Assembly (NCBI GenBank): GCA_023818555.1
Contig: JAMWCG010000077.1
Span: 1 to 5,246 of the forward strand
Reading direction: 5' to 3'
Length of the DNA stretch: 5,246 bases
Origin: Candidatus Omnitrophota bacterium
GTDB lineage: Bacteria > Omnitrophota > Gorgyraeia > DTHP01
Shown here: positions 1 through 5,246 of the stretch, piece by piece
Numbering within the stretch: the first letter of the stretch is position 1
Layout: every line of letters begins with the position of its first letter
Notes under the pieces: generated by a model
What the model saw: only the letters and a program-made list of their open reading frames with translations
Database searches by the model: none
Told to the model about the DNA's origin: nothing
Translations under genes and position numbers: made by a program

Positions 1-1
1 C

Positions 2-91
2 AAGACGGGAGGATATAATTTGCAGGGAGCTTTTTCCACGGGTTATATAGCAGGAGAAAGTGCAGCGAATTCTTTAAGAATGGGATGTTAA
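2..91 (+). CDS. C-terminal end of a HI0933/BaiN-type NAD(P)/FAD-dependent oxidoreductase (5' truncated)
   Basis: Only the last 29 codons and the TAA stop are in the window; the gene enters from the left edge. The reading KTGGYNLQGAFSTGYIAGES resembles the conserved C-terminal segment of HI0933-like flavoproteins (YhiN, YtfP, BaiN), where a GGYN(L/F)Q motif followed by a T/S-G-x-x-AG stretch closes the FAD-binding domain. Members of this family are cytosolic flavoproteins; several are annotated as aminoacetone oxidases or BaiN-type oxidoreductases, but most have no proven substrate. The stop overlaps the maf start by 7 bases, so the two are probably co-transcribed. The family call rests on about 20 residues, so the substrate cannot be stated. 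Confidence 0.72.
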   Translation, partial: KTGGYNLQGAFSTGYIAGESAANSLRMGC

Positions 92-660
92 AGATAAAAG
101 GAAAAATTATTTTGGCCTCTGCTTCCCCGCGTAGAGCAAAACTCCTGAAGGAGTTAGGCTTAAAATTTATCATTTATCCTGTAAAAATAAAAGAGGAAAG
201 ACAAATAAAGCAAGGTTGTGCTAAATTGGTTAAAAGGAATGCCTTAAGAAAAGCAAGGGAAGTGGCAAAAAGATTTAAAAGGGGAATAGTGATTGGTGCA
301 GATACCGTAGTTTTGGTAAAAAAAAGACTCATTGGGAAACCGAGAAACTATAGAGAGGCAAAAAAATTTCTGCGCTTATTTTCTCAATATCCACACTGGG
401 TATATACCGGTCTGGCTATAATTGATATTGAAAGAAAAAAGTGTTATACCGCTTACGATAAAACCAAAATAATTTTCCATAAATTGAGTGATGAGGAGAT
501 TGATAAATATCTATCACGCAATCTGAGCTTAGACCGTGCAGGAGGAATTGATATTGAAGGAGAAGCTAAGAAATTGGTTAAAGAAATTAGAGGAGATTTC
601 TATAATGTGGTAGGCTTACCGATAGATAGATTTAAGGAATTATGGTCAAAACTTGTCTAA
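85..660 (+). CDS. maf: Maf-family nucleoside triphosphate pyrophosphatase
   Basis: A 191-residue protein of normal Maf length. Maf proteins are cytosolic enzymes that hydrolyse non-canonical or surplus nucleoside triphosphates (dTTP/UTP or m7GTP, depending on subtype) to the monophosphate and pyrophosphate. Visible motifs are LASASPRR (residues 10-17, phosphate-binding loop), GADTVV (71-76, with catalytic Asp73), IGKP (83-86, Lys85), VYTG (106-109), DRAGG (150-154) and the signature GDFYNVVGLP (170-179). Two places depart from the common pattern. The usual S-G-(R/K)-x-H is SQYPH (100-104), and the usual Gln of the AGGYxIQG stretch is Glu158. The dTTPase and m7GTPase subtypes cannot be separated with confidence here. 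The ATG at 85 is the only plausible start: it overlaps the upstream stop, has no strong Shine-Dalgarno, and probably relies on translational coupling. No convincing terminator follows. Confidence 0.93.
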   Translation: MLKIKGKIILASASPRRAKLLKELGLKFIIYPVKIKEERQIKQGCAKLVKRNALRKAREVAKRFKRGIVIGADTVVLVKKRLIGKPRNYREAKKFLRLFSQYPHWVYTGLAIIDIERKKCYTAYDKTKIIFHKLSDEEIDKYLSRNLSLDRAGGIDIEGEAKKLVKEIRGDFYNVVGLPIDRFKELWSKLV

Positions 661-750
661 GGTAGTTATTATCATCTCCATCCCACTTTTGAGAGCTAAC
701 CATTTAGAGGGCATTGCATATACCATCCTTGAGACGAATAAATAGCAAAA

Positions 751-798
751 ATTATAACAAAAAAAATTAGAAAATCTAAAAATTTTTTAAAATTTTTC
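751..798 (+). promoter_or_regulatory. UP-element-like A/T tract upstream of the hspR promoter
   Basis: Only 4 of these 48 bases are G or C. Alternating A-runs and T-runs lead directly into the -35 box. A and T tracts placed just upstream of -35 are what the alpha-subunit C-terminal domain of RNA polymerase contacts in UP elements, so the tract probably strengthens the promoter. It also contains a perfect 13-bp dyad, TTAGA-AAA-TCTAA, at 767-779, which could be a protein-binding site. Confidence 0.55.
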
Positions 799-827
799 TT
801 GACAAAATTGTTAAATTATGCTATAAG
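799..827 (+). promoter_or_regulatory. Sigma-70-type promoter of the hspR-hsp20-clpB operon
   Basis: A perfect -35 box TTGACA (799-804) is followed by 17 bp and a -10 box TATAAG (822-827), five of six matches to consensus. Transcription should begin near 834. An imperfect dyad, TTGACAA-AA-TTGTTAA (799-814), lies over the -35 box, where a bound repressor would block RNA polymerase. It is a candidate operator, possibly for HspR itself. No sigma-32-type or CIRCE element was seen. Confidence 0.75.
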
Positions 828-846
828 TATTATGGTGATGAAAAGG

Positions 847-1134
847 ATGGTTTTCAAAATACCGTTGGGTGAGCCAGTGTTTGTAATCAGTGTGGTAAGC
901 AGATTGGTAAATTTGCCTGAATGGACTCTGAGAATTTTAGACCGGGAAGGGGTCGTTTCTCCCAAAAAAACTAAAGGGAAAACACGGCTTTACTGCCTTA
1001 AAGATTTAGAAAAACTGGTCTATATCCGTTATCTGATGGAAGAGAAAGGAATAAATATAAAGGGAATAAAGTTTATCTTAGAAATGGAGAGAAAAATCTG
1101 GTTTAAAGGGGAAGGGTTTAAAGAAAGGAGGTGA
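847..1134 (+). CDS. hspR: HspR-like MerR-family heat-shock regulator
   Basis: From ATG 847 this is a 95-residue DNA-binding protein. Its segment GEPVFVISVVSRLVNLP, followed by WTLRILDREGVVSP, matches the MerR-type helix-turn-helix in the form seen in HspR repressors (EPVYVISVAA... TLR.YDR.GLV.P). The wing (KGKTRLY) and the later GINIKGIKFILEME fit the HspR pattern G(V/I)NLAGIKRI. HspR proteins repress chaperone operons and are released during heat stress, in known cases with DnaK as co-repressor. First place before hsp20 and clpB suggests autorepression. The start is uncertain. An in-frame TTG at 799 is excluded in practice because it is the -35 box. ATG 832 or 838 would be nearly leaderless. 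ATG 847 has GGTGAT seven bases upstream and leaves eight residues before the conserved core. The stop TGA (1132-1134) lies inside the hsp20 Shine-Dalgarno. Confidence 0.85.
   Translation: MVFKIPLGEPVFVISVVSRLVNLPEWTLRILDREGVVSPKKTKGKTRLYCLKDLEKLVYIRYLMEEKGINIKGIKFILEMERKIWFKGEGFKERR
1100..1116 (+). repeat. Left arm of 17-bp inverted repeat bracketing hsp20
   Basis: GGTTTAAAGGGGAAGGG at the 3' end of hspR is the exact reverse complement of 1626-1642. The arm ends 7 bases before the hsp20 Shine-Dalgarno. It also overlaps a 9-base direct repeat, GGTTTAAAG, at 1100-1108 and 1115-1123. In RNA the two long arms could pair across hsp20. A functional role is inferred. Confidence 0.8.
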
Positions 1135-1135
1135 T
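1124..1135 (+). promoter_or_regulatory. Extended Shine-Dalgarno of hsp20, containing the hspR stop codon
   Basis: AAAGGAGGTGAT is a 12-base perfect complement to the usual 3' end of bacterial 16S rRNA and sits four bases before ATG 1140. It decides the hsp20 start: the in-frame GTG at 1131 is part of this site and cannot be the start. The hspR TGA (1132-1134) is embedded in it, so ribosomes ending hspR are placed to restart on hsp20. Confidence 0.92.
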
Positions 1136-1139
1136 AGCT

Positions 1140-1607
1140 ATGTCACTGATTAAATGGAGACCTAAAGAAGATTGGGACCCCGTGAGAGAGTTTGCAGAAC
1201 TTGAAGAAGAGATGAGCAGGTTCTTTGATTTTCCCCTTTTACGCTGGCATTTCGGGAAGCATTCCCCGAAGGAGAAGGTCTGGTCAGTCCCTCTGGACAT
1301 CTATGAGACCAAAGACGCAGTGGTAGTGAAAGCAGACCTCCCGGGGATGAAAAAGAACGAAATCAATGTTTCTATTCACGGAGATGTGCTTACGATAAGT
1401 GGTGAGAAGAAGAAAGAAGAGGAGGTGAAGGATAAACATCTGCATAGGATAGAGAGGTTTTATGGAACATTTCAGCGTTCCATAAATCTTCCCTCCTATG
1501 TAGATACCTCTAAGATAAAAGCCTCCTATAAGGAAGGAGTCTTAGAAATTTCCCTTCCGAAGACAGAGGAGGCAAAAGCAAAAGAGATAAAAGTAGAGAT
1601 ACAGTAA
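1140..1607 (+). CDS. hsp20: Hsp20/alpha-crystallin family small heat-shock protein
   Basis: A 155-residue ATP-independent holdase of typical bacterial class A length. It should form oligomers in the cytosol that bind unfolding proteins and keep them refoldable by ClpB and DnaK. The N-terminal arm (1-50) is rich in Trp and Phe (W6, W12, F28-F29, W36). The alpha-crystallin domain spans about 51-141: PLDIYE (51-56), ADLPGM (65-70), a charged SGEKKKEEE loop (87-95), ERFYGTFQRSINLP (105-118) and GVLEISLPK (133-141). The C-terminal tail carries the I-x-V anchor (IKV, 150-152) used for oligomer assembly. ATG 1140 is chosen because the preceding bases are a perfect Shine-Dalgarno. The gene lies five bases after hspR and 66 bases before clpB, which points to one heat-shock transcript. 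Confidence 0.96.
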   Translation: MSLIKWRPKEDWDPVREFAELEEEMSRFFDFPLLRWHFGKHSPKEKVWSVPLDIYETKDAVVVKADLPGMKKNEINVSIHGDVLTISGEKKKEEEVKDKHLHRIERFYGTFQRSINLPSYVDTSKIKASYKEGVLEISLPKTEEAKAKEIKVEIQ

Positions 1608-1625
1608 TGATAAAATAAAAATCTC

Positions 1626-1642
1626 CCCTTCCCCTTTAAACC
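1626..1642 (+). repeat. Right arm of 17-bp inverted repeat, in the hsp20-clpB spacer
   Basis: CCCTTCCCCTTTAAACC is the exact reverse complement of 1100-1116 and lies 18 bases after the hsp20 stop. Part of it, TTCCCCTT (1629-1636), could instead pair with AAGGAGGAA (1663-1671), the clpB Shine-Dalgarno, in eight base pairs with one bulged A at 1667. The two pairings exclude each other. The pairings can be read from the sequence; the switch is inference. Confidence 0.8.
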
Positions 1643-1662
1643 TAAAAATTGATTAGTCAGAT

Positions 1663-1669
1663 AAGGAGG
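1663..1669 (+). promoter_or_regulatory. Shine-Dalgarno of clpB
   Basis: AAGGAGG sits four bases before ATG 1674 and fixes the clpB start. It is a possible partner of the C-rich segment at 1629-1636, which would hide it in a hairpin with a 26-base loop. Confidence 0.9.
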
Positions 1670-1673
1670 AAAG

Positions 1674-4250
1674 ATGCGTCTGGATAAATTTACTCTCAAA
1701 GCCCAAGAGACAATTGAGAAAGCCACACAACTCGCTCAGGAGATGCATCACCAGCAGGTAGATGTGGAGCATCTGTTTTTGTCCCTTTTGGAGCAAGAAT
1801 TCATTCTCTCTTTATGGGATAAATTAGAGATAGATATTACTCTACTTAAAGATAAAATAAAAAACGAATTGGAAAAAAGACCGCAGGTAGAAACTGATAT
1901 TTTTTCGTTATATATTTCTCCCCGCCTGAATAAGGTATTAAGTGATGCCCTAAAGGAGGCAAGGAATTTTAAAGACGATTATGTGAGCACAGAACATCTT
2001 TTATTAGCAATTATAGAAGATAAAGAAATAAAGGAAAGAATATCTCAGAGCTTAGGGATAGATAGAGAAAAAATCCTGAAGGTATTGGCAGAATTGCGTG
2101 GCGCTCAGCGGATAACCGACCCCAGCCCTGAAGAAAAATATCAGGCACTGGAGAAATATGGACGCAATCTCACCGAATTGGCAAAATTGGGTAAACTTGA
2201 CCCGGTGATTGGTCGGGATGAGGAAATAAGAAGGGTGATTCAGGTGCTTTCCAGGAGAACAAAGAACAACCCTGTGCTAATTGGTGAACCAGGGGTAGGG
2301 AAAACCGCCATTGCGGAAGGGCTTGCTCAAAGAATTGCCCAAGGAGATGTCCCGGAGAGTCTTAAGGAAAAAGAAGTGATTGCCCTGGATATTGGCTCTT
2401 TGGTTGCGGGAACTAAATTCAGGGGAGAATTTGAAGAAAGGATGAAAGCAGTTTTAAAAGAGATCCGGGCGAAAGAAGGTAAGATTATTCTTTTCATTGA
2501 TGAATTACATACCATTGTGGGAGCAGGTCAGGCGGAGGGAGCAGTGGATGCCTCTAATATGCTCAAACCTGCCCTGGCAAGAGGAGAATTACGCTGTATC
2601 GGAGCAACCACTTTAGATGAGTATCGTAAGTATGTTGAGAAAGACCCTGCCTTAGAAAGGCGTTTTCAACCCATCTTTATTGGACAACCTACAGTAGAAG
2701 AGACCATTGCTATCTTAAGAGGTTTGAAAGAACGCTATGAACTCCATCATGGAGTGAGGATTAAAGATTCCGCTTTGGTTTCCGCAGCGGTTTTGTCTGA
2801 CCGCTATATTACAGAGAGATTTCTCCCCGATAAGGCGATTGATTTGATTGATGAAGCAGCCTCTAAACTGCGCATAGAGATAGATAGTTTACCTACAGAG
2901 ATAGATGAAAAGGAGAGGAAAATAATTCAGTTGGAGATAGAGCGTCAGGCTTTAAAGAAAGAAAAAGAGCCTGAGGCAAAAGAAAAATTGGAGAAGATAG
3001 AAGAGGAGCTTAAGGCATTGAGAAAAGAAACCGAGGAGATGAAAAAGCATTGGGAGAAGGAAAAGGGACTTATCTTAGAAATTCGCAGAGTAAAGGAAGA
3101 GATAGAAGAAGCGCGCTTAGAAGAGCAGAAGTATGAAAGACAGGGAAATTTAGATAAAGTAGCAGAGATTCGCTACGGAAGATTAATTGAGTTAGATAAA
3201 AGATTAAAAGCTTTAAATGAGGAACTCTTAAAATTACAGAAGGAGAGGAAGATGCTTAAGGAGGAAGTTGATGAGGAAGATATCGCAGAAGTGGTTTCTA
3301 AATGGACGGGAATTCCTTTATCTAAGTTAATGGAGGGAGAAAGCGAAAAATTGGTGCGTATGGAGGAAAGGATTAAGACGCGTCTGGTGGGTCAAGATGA
3401 GGCAATCTCTTTAGTGGCTAATGCGGTGAGAAGAGCGCGTTCTGGTTTGGCTGACCCGAACCGTCCCATCGGTTCATTTTTATTCTTAGGACCCACAGGC
3501 GTGGGAAAGACAGAATTAGCCAGAAGCCTGGCTTGGTTTCTCTTTGATGATGAGAATGCCCTTTTACGCATAGATATGTCAGAATATATGGAGAAACACA
3601 CGGTAAGCCGTTTGATTGGTGCACCTCCGGGTTATGTGGGTTATGAAGAGGGAGGCCAACTTACGGAGGCAGTAAGAAGAAGACCTTATCAGGTAGTTTT
3701 GTTTGATGAAATAGAGAAAGCCCATAGAGAGGTATTTAATATTCTCCTTCAGGTATTAGATGAAGGACGACTTACCGATGGTCAGGGAAGGACAGTGAAT
3801 TTTAAAAATACAGTGATTATTATGACTTCCAATATCGGCAGTCAATACTTTCAGGAGATAGAAGATAAAGAAAGACTAAAAGTATTAATTAATGAAGAAC
3901 TGCGTCGGTATTTTCGGCCTGAGTTTCTCAATCGTATTGATGAAATAATTATCTTTAATAAATTAACTTCCGAGGATATAAGAAAGATTGTAGAAATTCA
4001 ATTAGGTTATTTGAATAAGCGTTTGGGAGAAAAAAACATAGTTTTAAAAGTAAGTGATGAGGTAAAAGAATTTTTGGCAAAAGAAGGATTTTCTCCTGAT
4101 TTTGGAGCAAGGCCATTAAAAAGGATAATTCAGAAAAGAATTCAGGATACTCTGGCTTTAAAAATTCTCAATGGTGAATTTAAAGAAGGAGATAGAATCG
4201 CAGTGGATTTAGATAAGAGAAAATCAGAACTCATCTTCAAATCTGTTTAA
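1674..4250 (+). CDS. clpB: ATP-dependent protein disaggregase ClpB (Hsp100)
   Basis: An 858-residue protein, close to the 857 of E. coli ClpB, complete and without frameshift. ClpB forms a cytosolic hexameric ring that pulls polypeptides out of aggregates, working with DnaK and small heat-shock proteins. In order: two Clp N repeats (about 1-145); first AAA+ ring with Walker A GEPGVGKT (204-211), Walker B ILFIDE (272-277) and pore loop KFRG (Phe249, where Tyr is usual); long charged coiled-coil M domain (about 395-530), which separates ClpB from ClpA and ClpC; second AAA+ ring with Walker A GPTGVGKT (606-613), pore-loop GYVG (Tyr654), Walker B VVLFDE (674-679) and sensor TSNIGS; then the C-terminal Clp domain with the GARPLKR sensor-2 motif. 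No ClpP-binding IGF-type loop was noticed. As third gene of the heat-shock cluster it is probably under HspR control. Confidence 0.98.
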   Translation: MRLDKFTLKAQETIEKATQLAQEMHHQQVDVEHLFLSLLEQEFILSLWDKLEIDITLLKDKIKNELEKRPQVETDIFSLYISPRLNKVLSDALKEARNFKDDYVSTEHLLLAIIEDKEIKERISQSLGIDREKILKVLAELRGAQRITDPSPEEKYQALEKYGRNLTELAKLGKLDPVIGRDEEIRRVIQVLSRRTKNNPVLIGEPGVGKTAIAEGLAQRIAQGDVPESLKEKEVIALDIGSLVAGTKFRGEFEERMKAVLKEIRAKEGKIILFIDELHTIVGAGQAEGAVDASNMLKPALARGELRCIGATTLDEYRKYVEKDPALERRFQPIFIGQPTVEETIAILRGLKERYELHHGVRIKDSALVSAAVLSDRYITERFLPDKAIDLIDEAASKLRIEIDSLPTEIDEKERKIIQLEIERQALKKEKEPEAKEKLEKIEEELKALRKETEEMKKHWEKEKGLILEIRRVKEEIEEARLEEQKYERQGNLDKVAEIRYGRLIELDKRLKALNEELLKLQKERKMLKEEVDEEDIAEVVSKWTGIPLSKLMEGESEKLVRMEERIKTRLVGQDEAISLVANAVRRARSGLADPNRPIGSFLFLGPTGVGKTELARSLAWFLFDDENALLRIDMSEYMEKHTVSRLIGAPPGYVGYEEGGQLTEAVRRRPYQVVLFDEIEKAHREVFNILLQVLDEGRLTDGQGRTVNFKNTVIIMTSNIGSQYFQEIEDKERLKVLINEELRRYFRPEFLNRIDEIIIFNKLTSEDIRKIVEIQLGYLNKRLGEKNIVLKVSDEVKEFLAKEGFSPDFGARPLKRIIQKRIQDTLALKILNGEFKEGDRIAVDLDKRKSELIFKSV

Positions 4251-4487
4251 AATCCATCCTTACTCTATGCACCAATTCTCTCTTCCTTGACAAGTTGTAA
4301 AATATCGGTTATATCTTTTATAGAGAAGTAACTAAGACTAAGGGCTGATATTTAAGAGTCTGGTAATGATAAAAAAAGAAAATGTTTTTTGTTCCCGGTT
4401 ATTTCAGGAATTTGAAGGTGCTATATTGAAGATAATTTAATAAACCACAAAGGCAATAAAATAGCATAAATAAGGTTAAATAATGAG
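4251..4487 (+). other. Intergenic region between clpB and the exported repeat protein gene
   Basis: No coding region, tRNA or clear rho-independent terminator was found in these 237 bases. They hold a promoter candidate at 4287-4315, an imperfect stem with arms AGACT and AGTCT at about 4335-4361, and an A-run/T-run pair at 4371-4390 too weak to call a terminator. If the promoter is used, the exported protein message has a leader of roughly 165 bases. No known riboswitch was recognised. Confidence 0.5.
4287..4315 (+). promoter_or_regulatory. Sigma-70-type promoter candidate for the exported repeat protein
   Basis: A perfect -35 box TTGACA (4287-4292), 17 bp, then TATATC (4310-4315), four of six matches to the -10 consensus. 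A dyad TTGACAA-G-TTGTAAA (4287-4301) overlaps the -35 box, much like the one at the hspR promoter. The start point would be near 4322. Confidence 0.55.
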
Positions 4488-5246
4488 ATGAGAAGCAATT
4501 TTAAACTAAGCACCTGGGGATTGGTTTGTGGGGTTGTAGCACAACTGTTAGTTTTCCAGGATGTTACTTTGGCAAGAAGGATACGCAGTTTGGATATTTT
4601 GGGAGGAGCCCGTGTTGTTTTTTATACGCCAGAGGGCAAAGAGATAGCGCGTTTTAATGATAACGGCTGGGAAATTAATGTTCCGGAAGGAGAGAAGGCA
4701 AGAAGACTCAATAATGATTTTTTGGAGGAATGCTTCAAGCAATACAGTAGTTTAGTGGTAAAAACCTGGCTGAACAACTCGGGTTCTCTTAAGATTGCTG
4801 GCCAACGGGCAGGGTTTGGAGACACTAATAATCCCGATAATCCCTATGCTGGTTTATTAGTGGAGGCAAGATTAGTGAAGAGTTTAGAGCCAGGGGGAGC
4901 AGTCACGGATTTATGGTTTTTAAATAAAGACGGAAGTCGGGCTGATTTTGCCAGAGATAAAGATGGGAAAGTGATAGTTGATAGATATGGTGAGAAGGTA
5001 GCAGGGCATCAGGAGTTTTCCCTTATTTATAAAGCAGAGACTAAGGAGCTGATTAGCTCTTACTATGGCGGTATAGATGGGGATAAGATAGATGAATATC
5101 TCAAAAACCCAAGATATGGTAGTTTAGTGGTAAAAACCTGGCTGAACAACTGGGGTGAACTTCGCATTGCTGGCAAACGGGCAAATTTTGGACCTACTAG
5201 TAATCCCAATAATCCCTATGCTGGTTTATTAGTGGAGGCAAGGTTA
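4488..5246 (+). CDS. Exported repeat-containing protein of unknown function (3' truncated)
   Basis: An open frame of 253 codons from ATG 4488 runs off the right edge without a stop. I do not recognise the family. The N-terminus looks like a Sec signal peptide: basic MRSNFK, a hydrophobic core (about 7-23) and a likely cleavage after T-L-A29. Cys14 lacks a proper lipobox, so a lipoprotein is unlikely. The mature part is polar and probably beta-rich, with D/N/G turns. A 42-residue block, SLVVKTWLNN...NPYAGLLVEARL, occurs at 88-129 and 212-253, a 124-residue period, and probably repeats further. An earlier GGA...F...EGKEIARF stretch (39 on) loosely resembles GGA...F...DGSRADF (136 on). The Shine-Dalgarno is weak (AAGG, 12 bases upstream). 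The signal peptide supports this start; upstream in frame there is a stop at 4467. Likely a surface, periplasmic or secreted protein. Confidence 0.8.
   Translation, partial: MRSNFKLSTWGLVCGVVAQLLVFQDVTLARRIRSLDILGGARVVFYTPEGKEIARFNDNGWEINVPEGEKARRLNNDFLEECFKQYSSLVVKTWLNNSGSLKIAGQRAGFGDTNNPDNPYAGLLVEARLVKSLEPGGAVTDLWFLNKDGSRADFARDKDGKVIVDRYGEKVAGHQEFSLIYKAETKELISSYYGGIDGDKIDEYLKNPRYGSLVVKTWLNNWGELRIAGKRANFGPTSNPNNPYAGLLVEARL
4747..4874 (+). repeat. Direct repeat copy 1 within the exported protein gene
   Basis: Aligns without gaps to 5119-5246 at a 372-bp offset, with 17 mismatches over 128 bases. The first 33 bases (4747-4779) and a later 34 bases (4837-4870) are identical between copies, while 16 of the mismatches fall between them. 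Confidence 0.95.
5119..5246 (+). repeat. Direct repeat copy 2, cut by the window edge
   Basis: Second copy of the block at 4747-4874, exactly 124 codons downstream and in the same reading frame. Identical segments are 5119-5151 and 5209-5242. The repeat continues beyond the window, so its full unit length and copy number are unknown. Confidence 0.95.

Noticed and set aside
728..748. HAIR-type HspR operator
   Set aside because: CTTGAG at 728-733 matches one half-site, but the expected ACTCAAG at the right spacing is absent and the site is about 65 bases upstream of -35.
760..788. A/T stem-loop that could terminate maf transcription
   Set aside because: The stem is almost wholly A-T with no G-C-rich part, lies 100 bases after the maf stop, and is better explained as an UP-type tract.
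722..851. 9-bp inverted repeat ACCATCCTT / AAGGATGGT around the hspR promoter
   Set aside because: Short enough to be chance at this distance, and the left arm lies upstream of the predicted transcript start, so it cannot form in that RNA.
4371..4390. A-run/T-run hairpin after clpB as a terminator
   Set aside because: Seven A against six T around an eight-base loop is too weak for an intrinsic terminator, and it lies downstream of the putative promoter.
4483..4491. Two-codon reading frame ATG AGA TGA overlapping the exported protein start
   Set aside because: It could in principle act in re-initiation, but it has no better ribosome site than the main start and such strings arise often by chance.
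4527..4529. Cys14 of the exported protein as a lipoprotein acylation site
   Set aside because: The preceding residues G-L-V do not form a proper lipobox (small residue at -1), and a hydrophobic core continues past the Cys to a better cleavage site after A29.
1118..4825. Minus-strand open frames opposite hsp20, clpB and the exported protein gene
   Set aside because: All are short, lie opposite well-supported plus-strand genes, and resemble no known protein.
4747..5246. Diversity-generating retroelement as cause of the variable codons
   Set aside because: No reverse transcriptase or template repeat is in the window, and neither copy shows adenines at all variable positions, as template-directed adenine mutagenesis would require.

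Overview
The window is bacterial, A+T-rich DNA. Shine-Dalgarno sites are strong (one is a 12-base match to the 16S tail), genes are tightly packed, and the proteins are rich in Lys and Glu. The gene set (HspR-type repressor, Hsp20, ClpB, Maf, a HI0933-type flavoprotein, a repetitive exported protein) does not identify the organism. An uncultured lineage such as Omnitrophota is only a guess. Nothing here shows plasmid, phage or transposon character.

Layout. Bases 2-91 hold the last 29 codons of a HI0933/BaiN-type flavoprotein, overlapped by 7 bases by maf (85-660), a nucleotide pyrophosphatase. A 138-bp spacer follows (no gene seen from 661 to about 831). It ends in a very A/T-rich block and a near-consensus sigma-70-type promoter (TTGACA, 17 bp, TATAAG). 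That promoter drives a compact heat-shock cluster: hspR-like MerR-family regulator (about 847-1134), hsp20 (1140-1607) and clpB (1674-4250). After a 237-bp spacer with a second consensus-like promoter, a gene for an exported repeat protein starts at 4488 and runs off the right edge.

How the genes work together. Small heat-shock protein holds unfolding proteins in a form that ClpB, with DnaK (not in the window), can disaggregate. The HspR-like protein, encoded first, probably represses its own operon. Translation of hspR and hsp20 looks coupled, because the hspR stop codon lies inside the hsp20 Shine-Dalgarno.

Best leads. (1) A perfect 17-bp inverted repeat brackets hsp20 (1100-1116 and 1626-1642). 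Its right arm can alternatively pair with the clpB Shine-Dalgarno, suggesting an RNA switch inside the operon. (2) The exported protein carries two near-identical 42-residue blocks exactly 372 bp apart. Between invariant ends, eight codons differ, all eight change the amino acid and four are replaced at all three bases, a pattern of localised diversification. (3) The heat-shock promoter and the promoter before the exported protein share a dyad on the -35 box.
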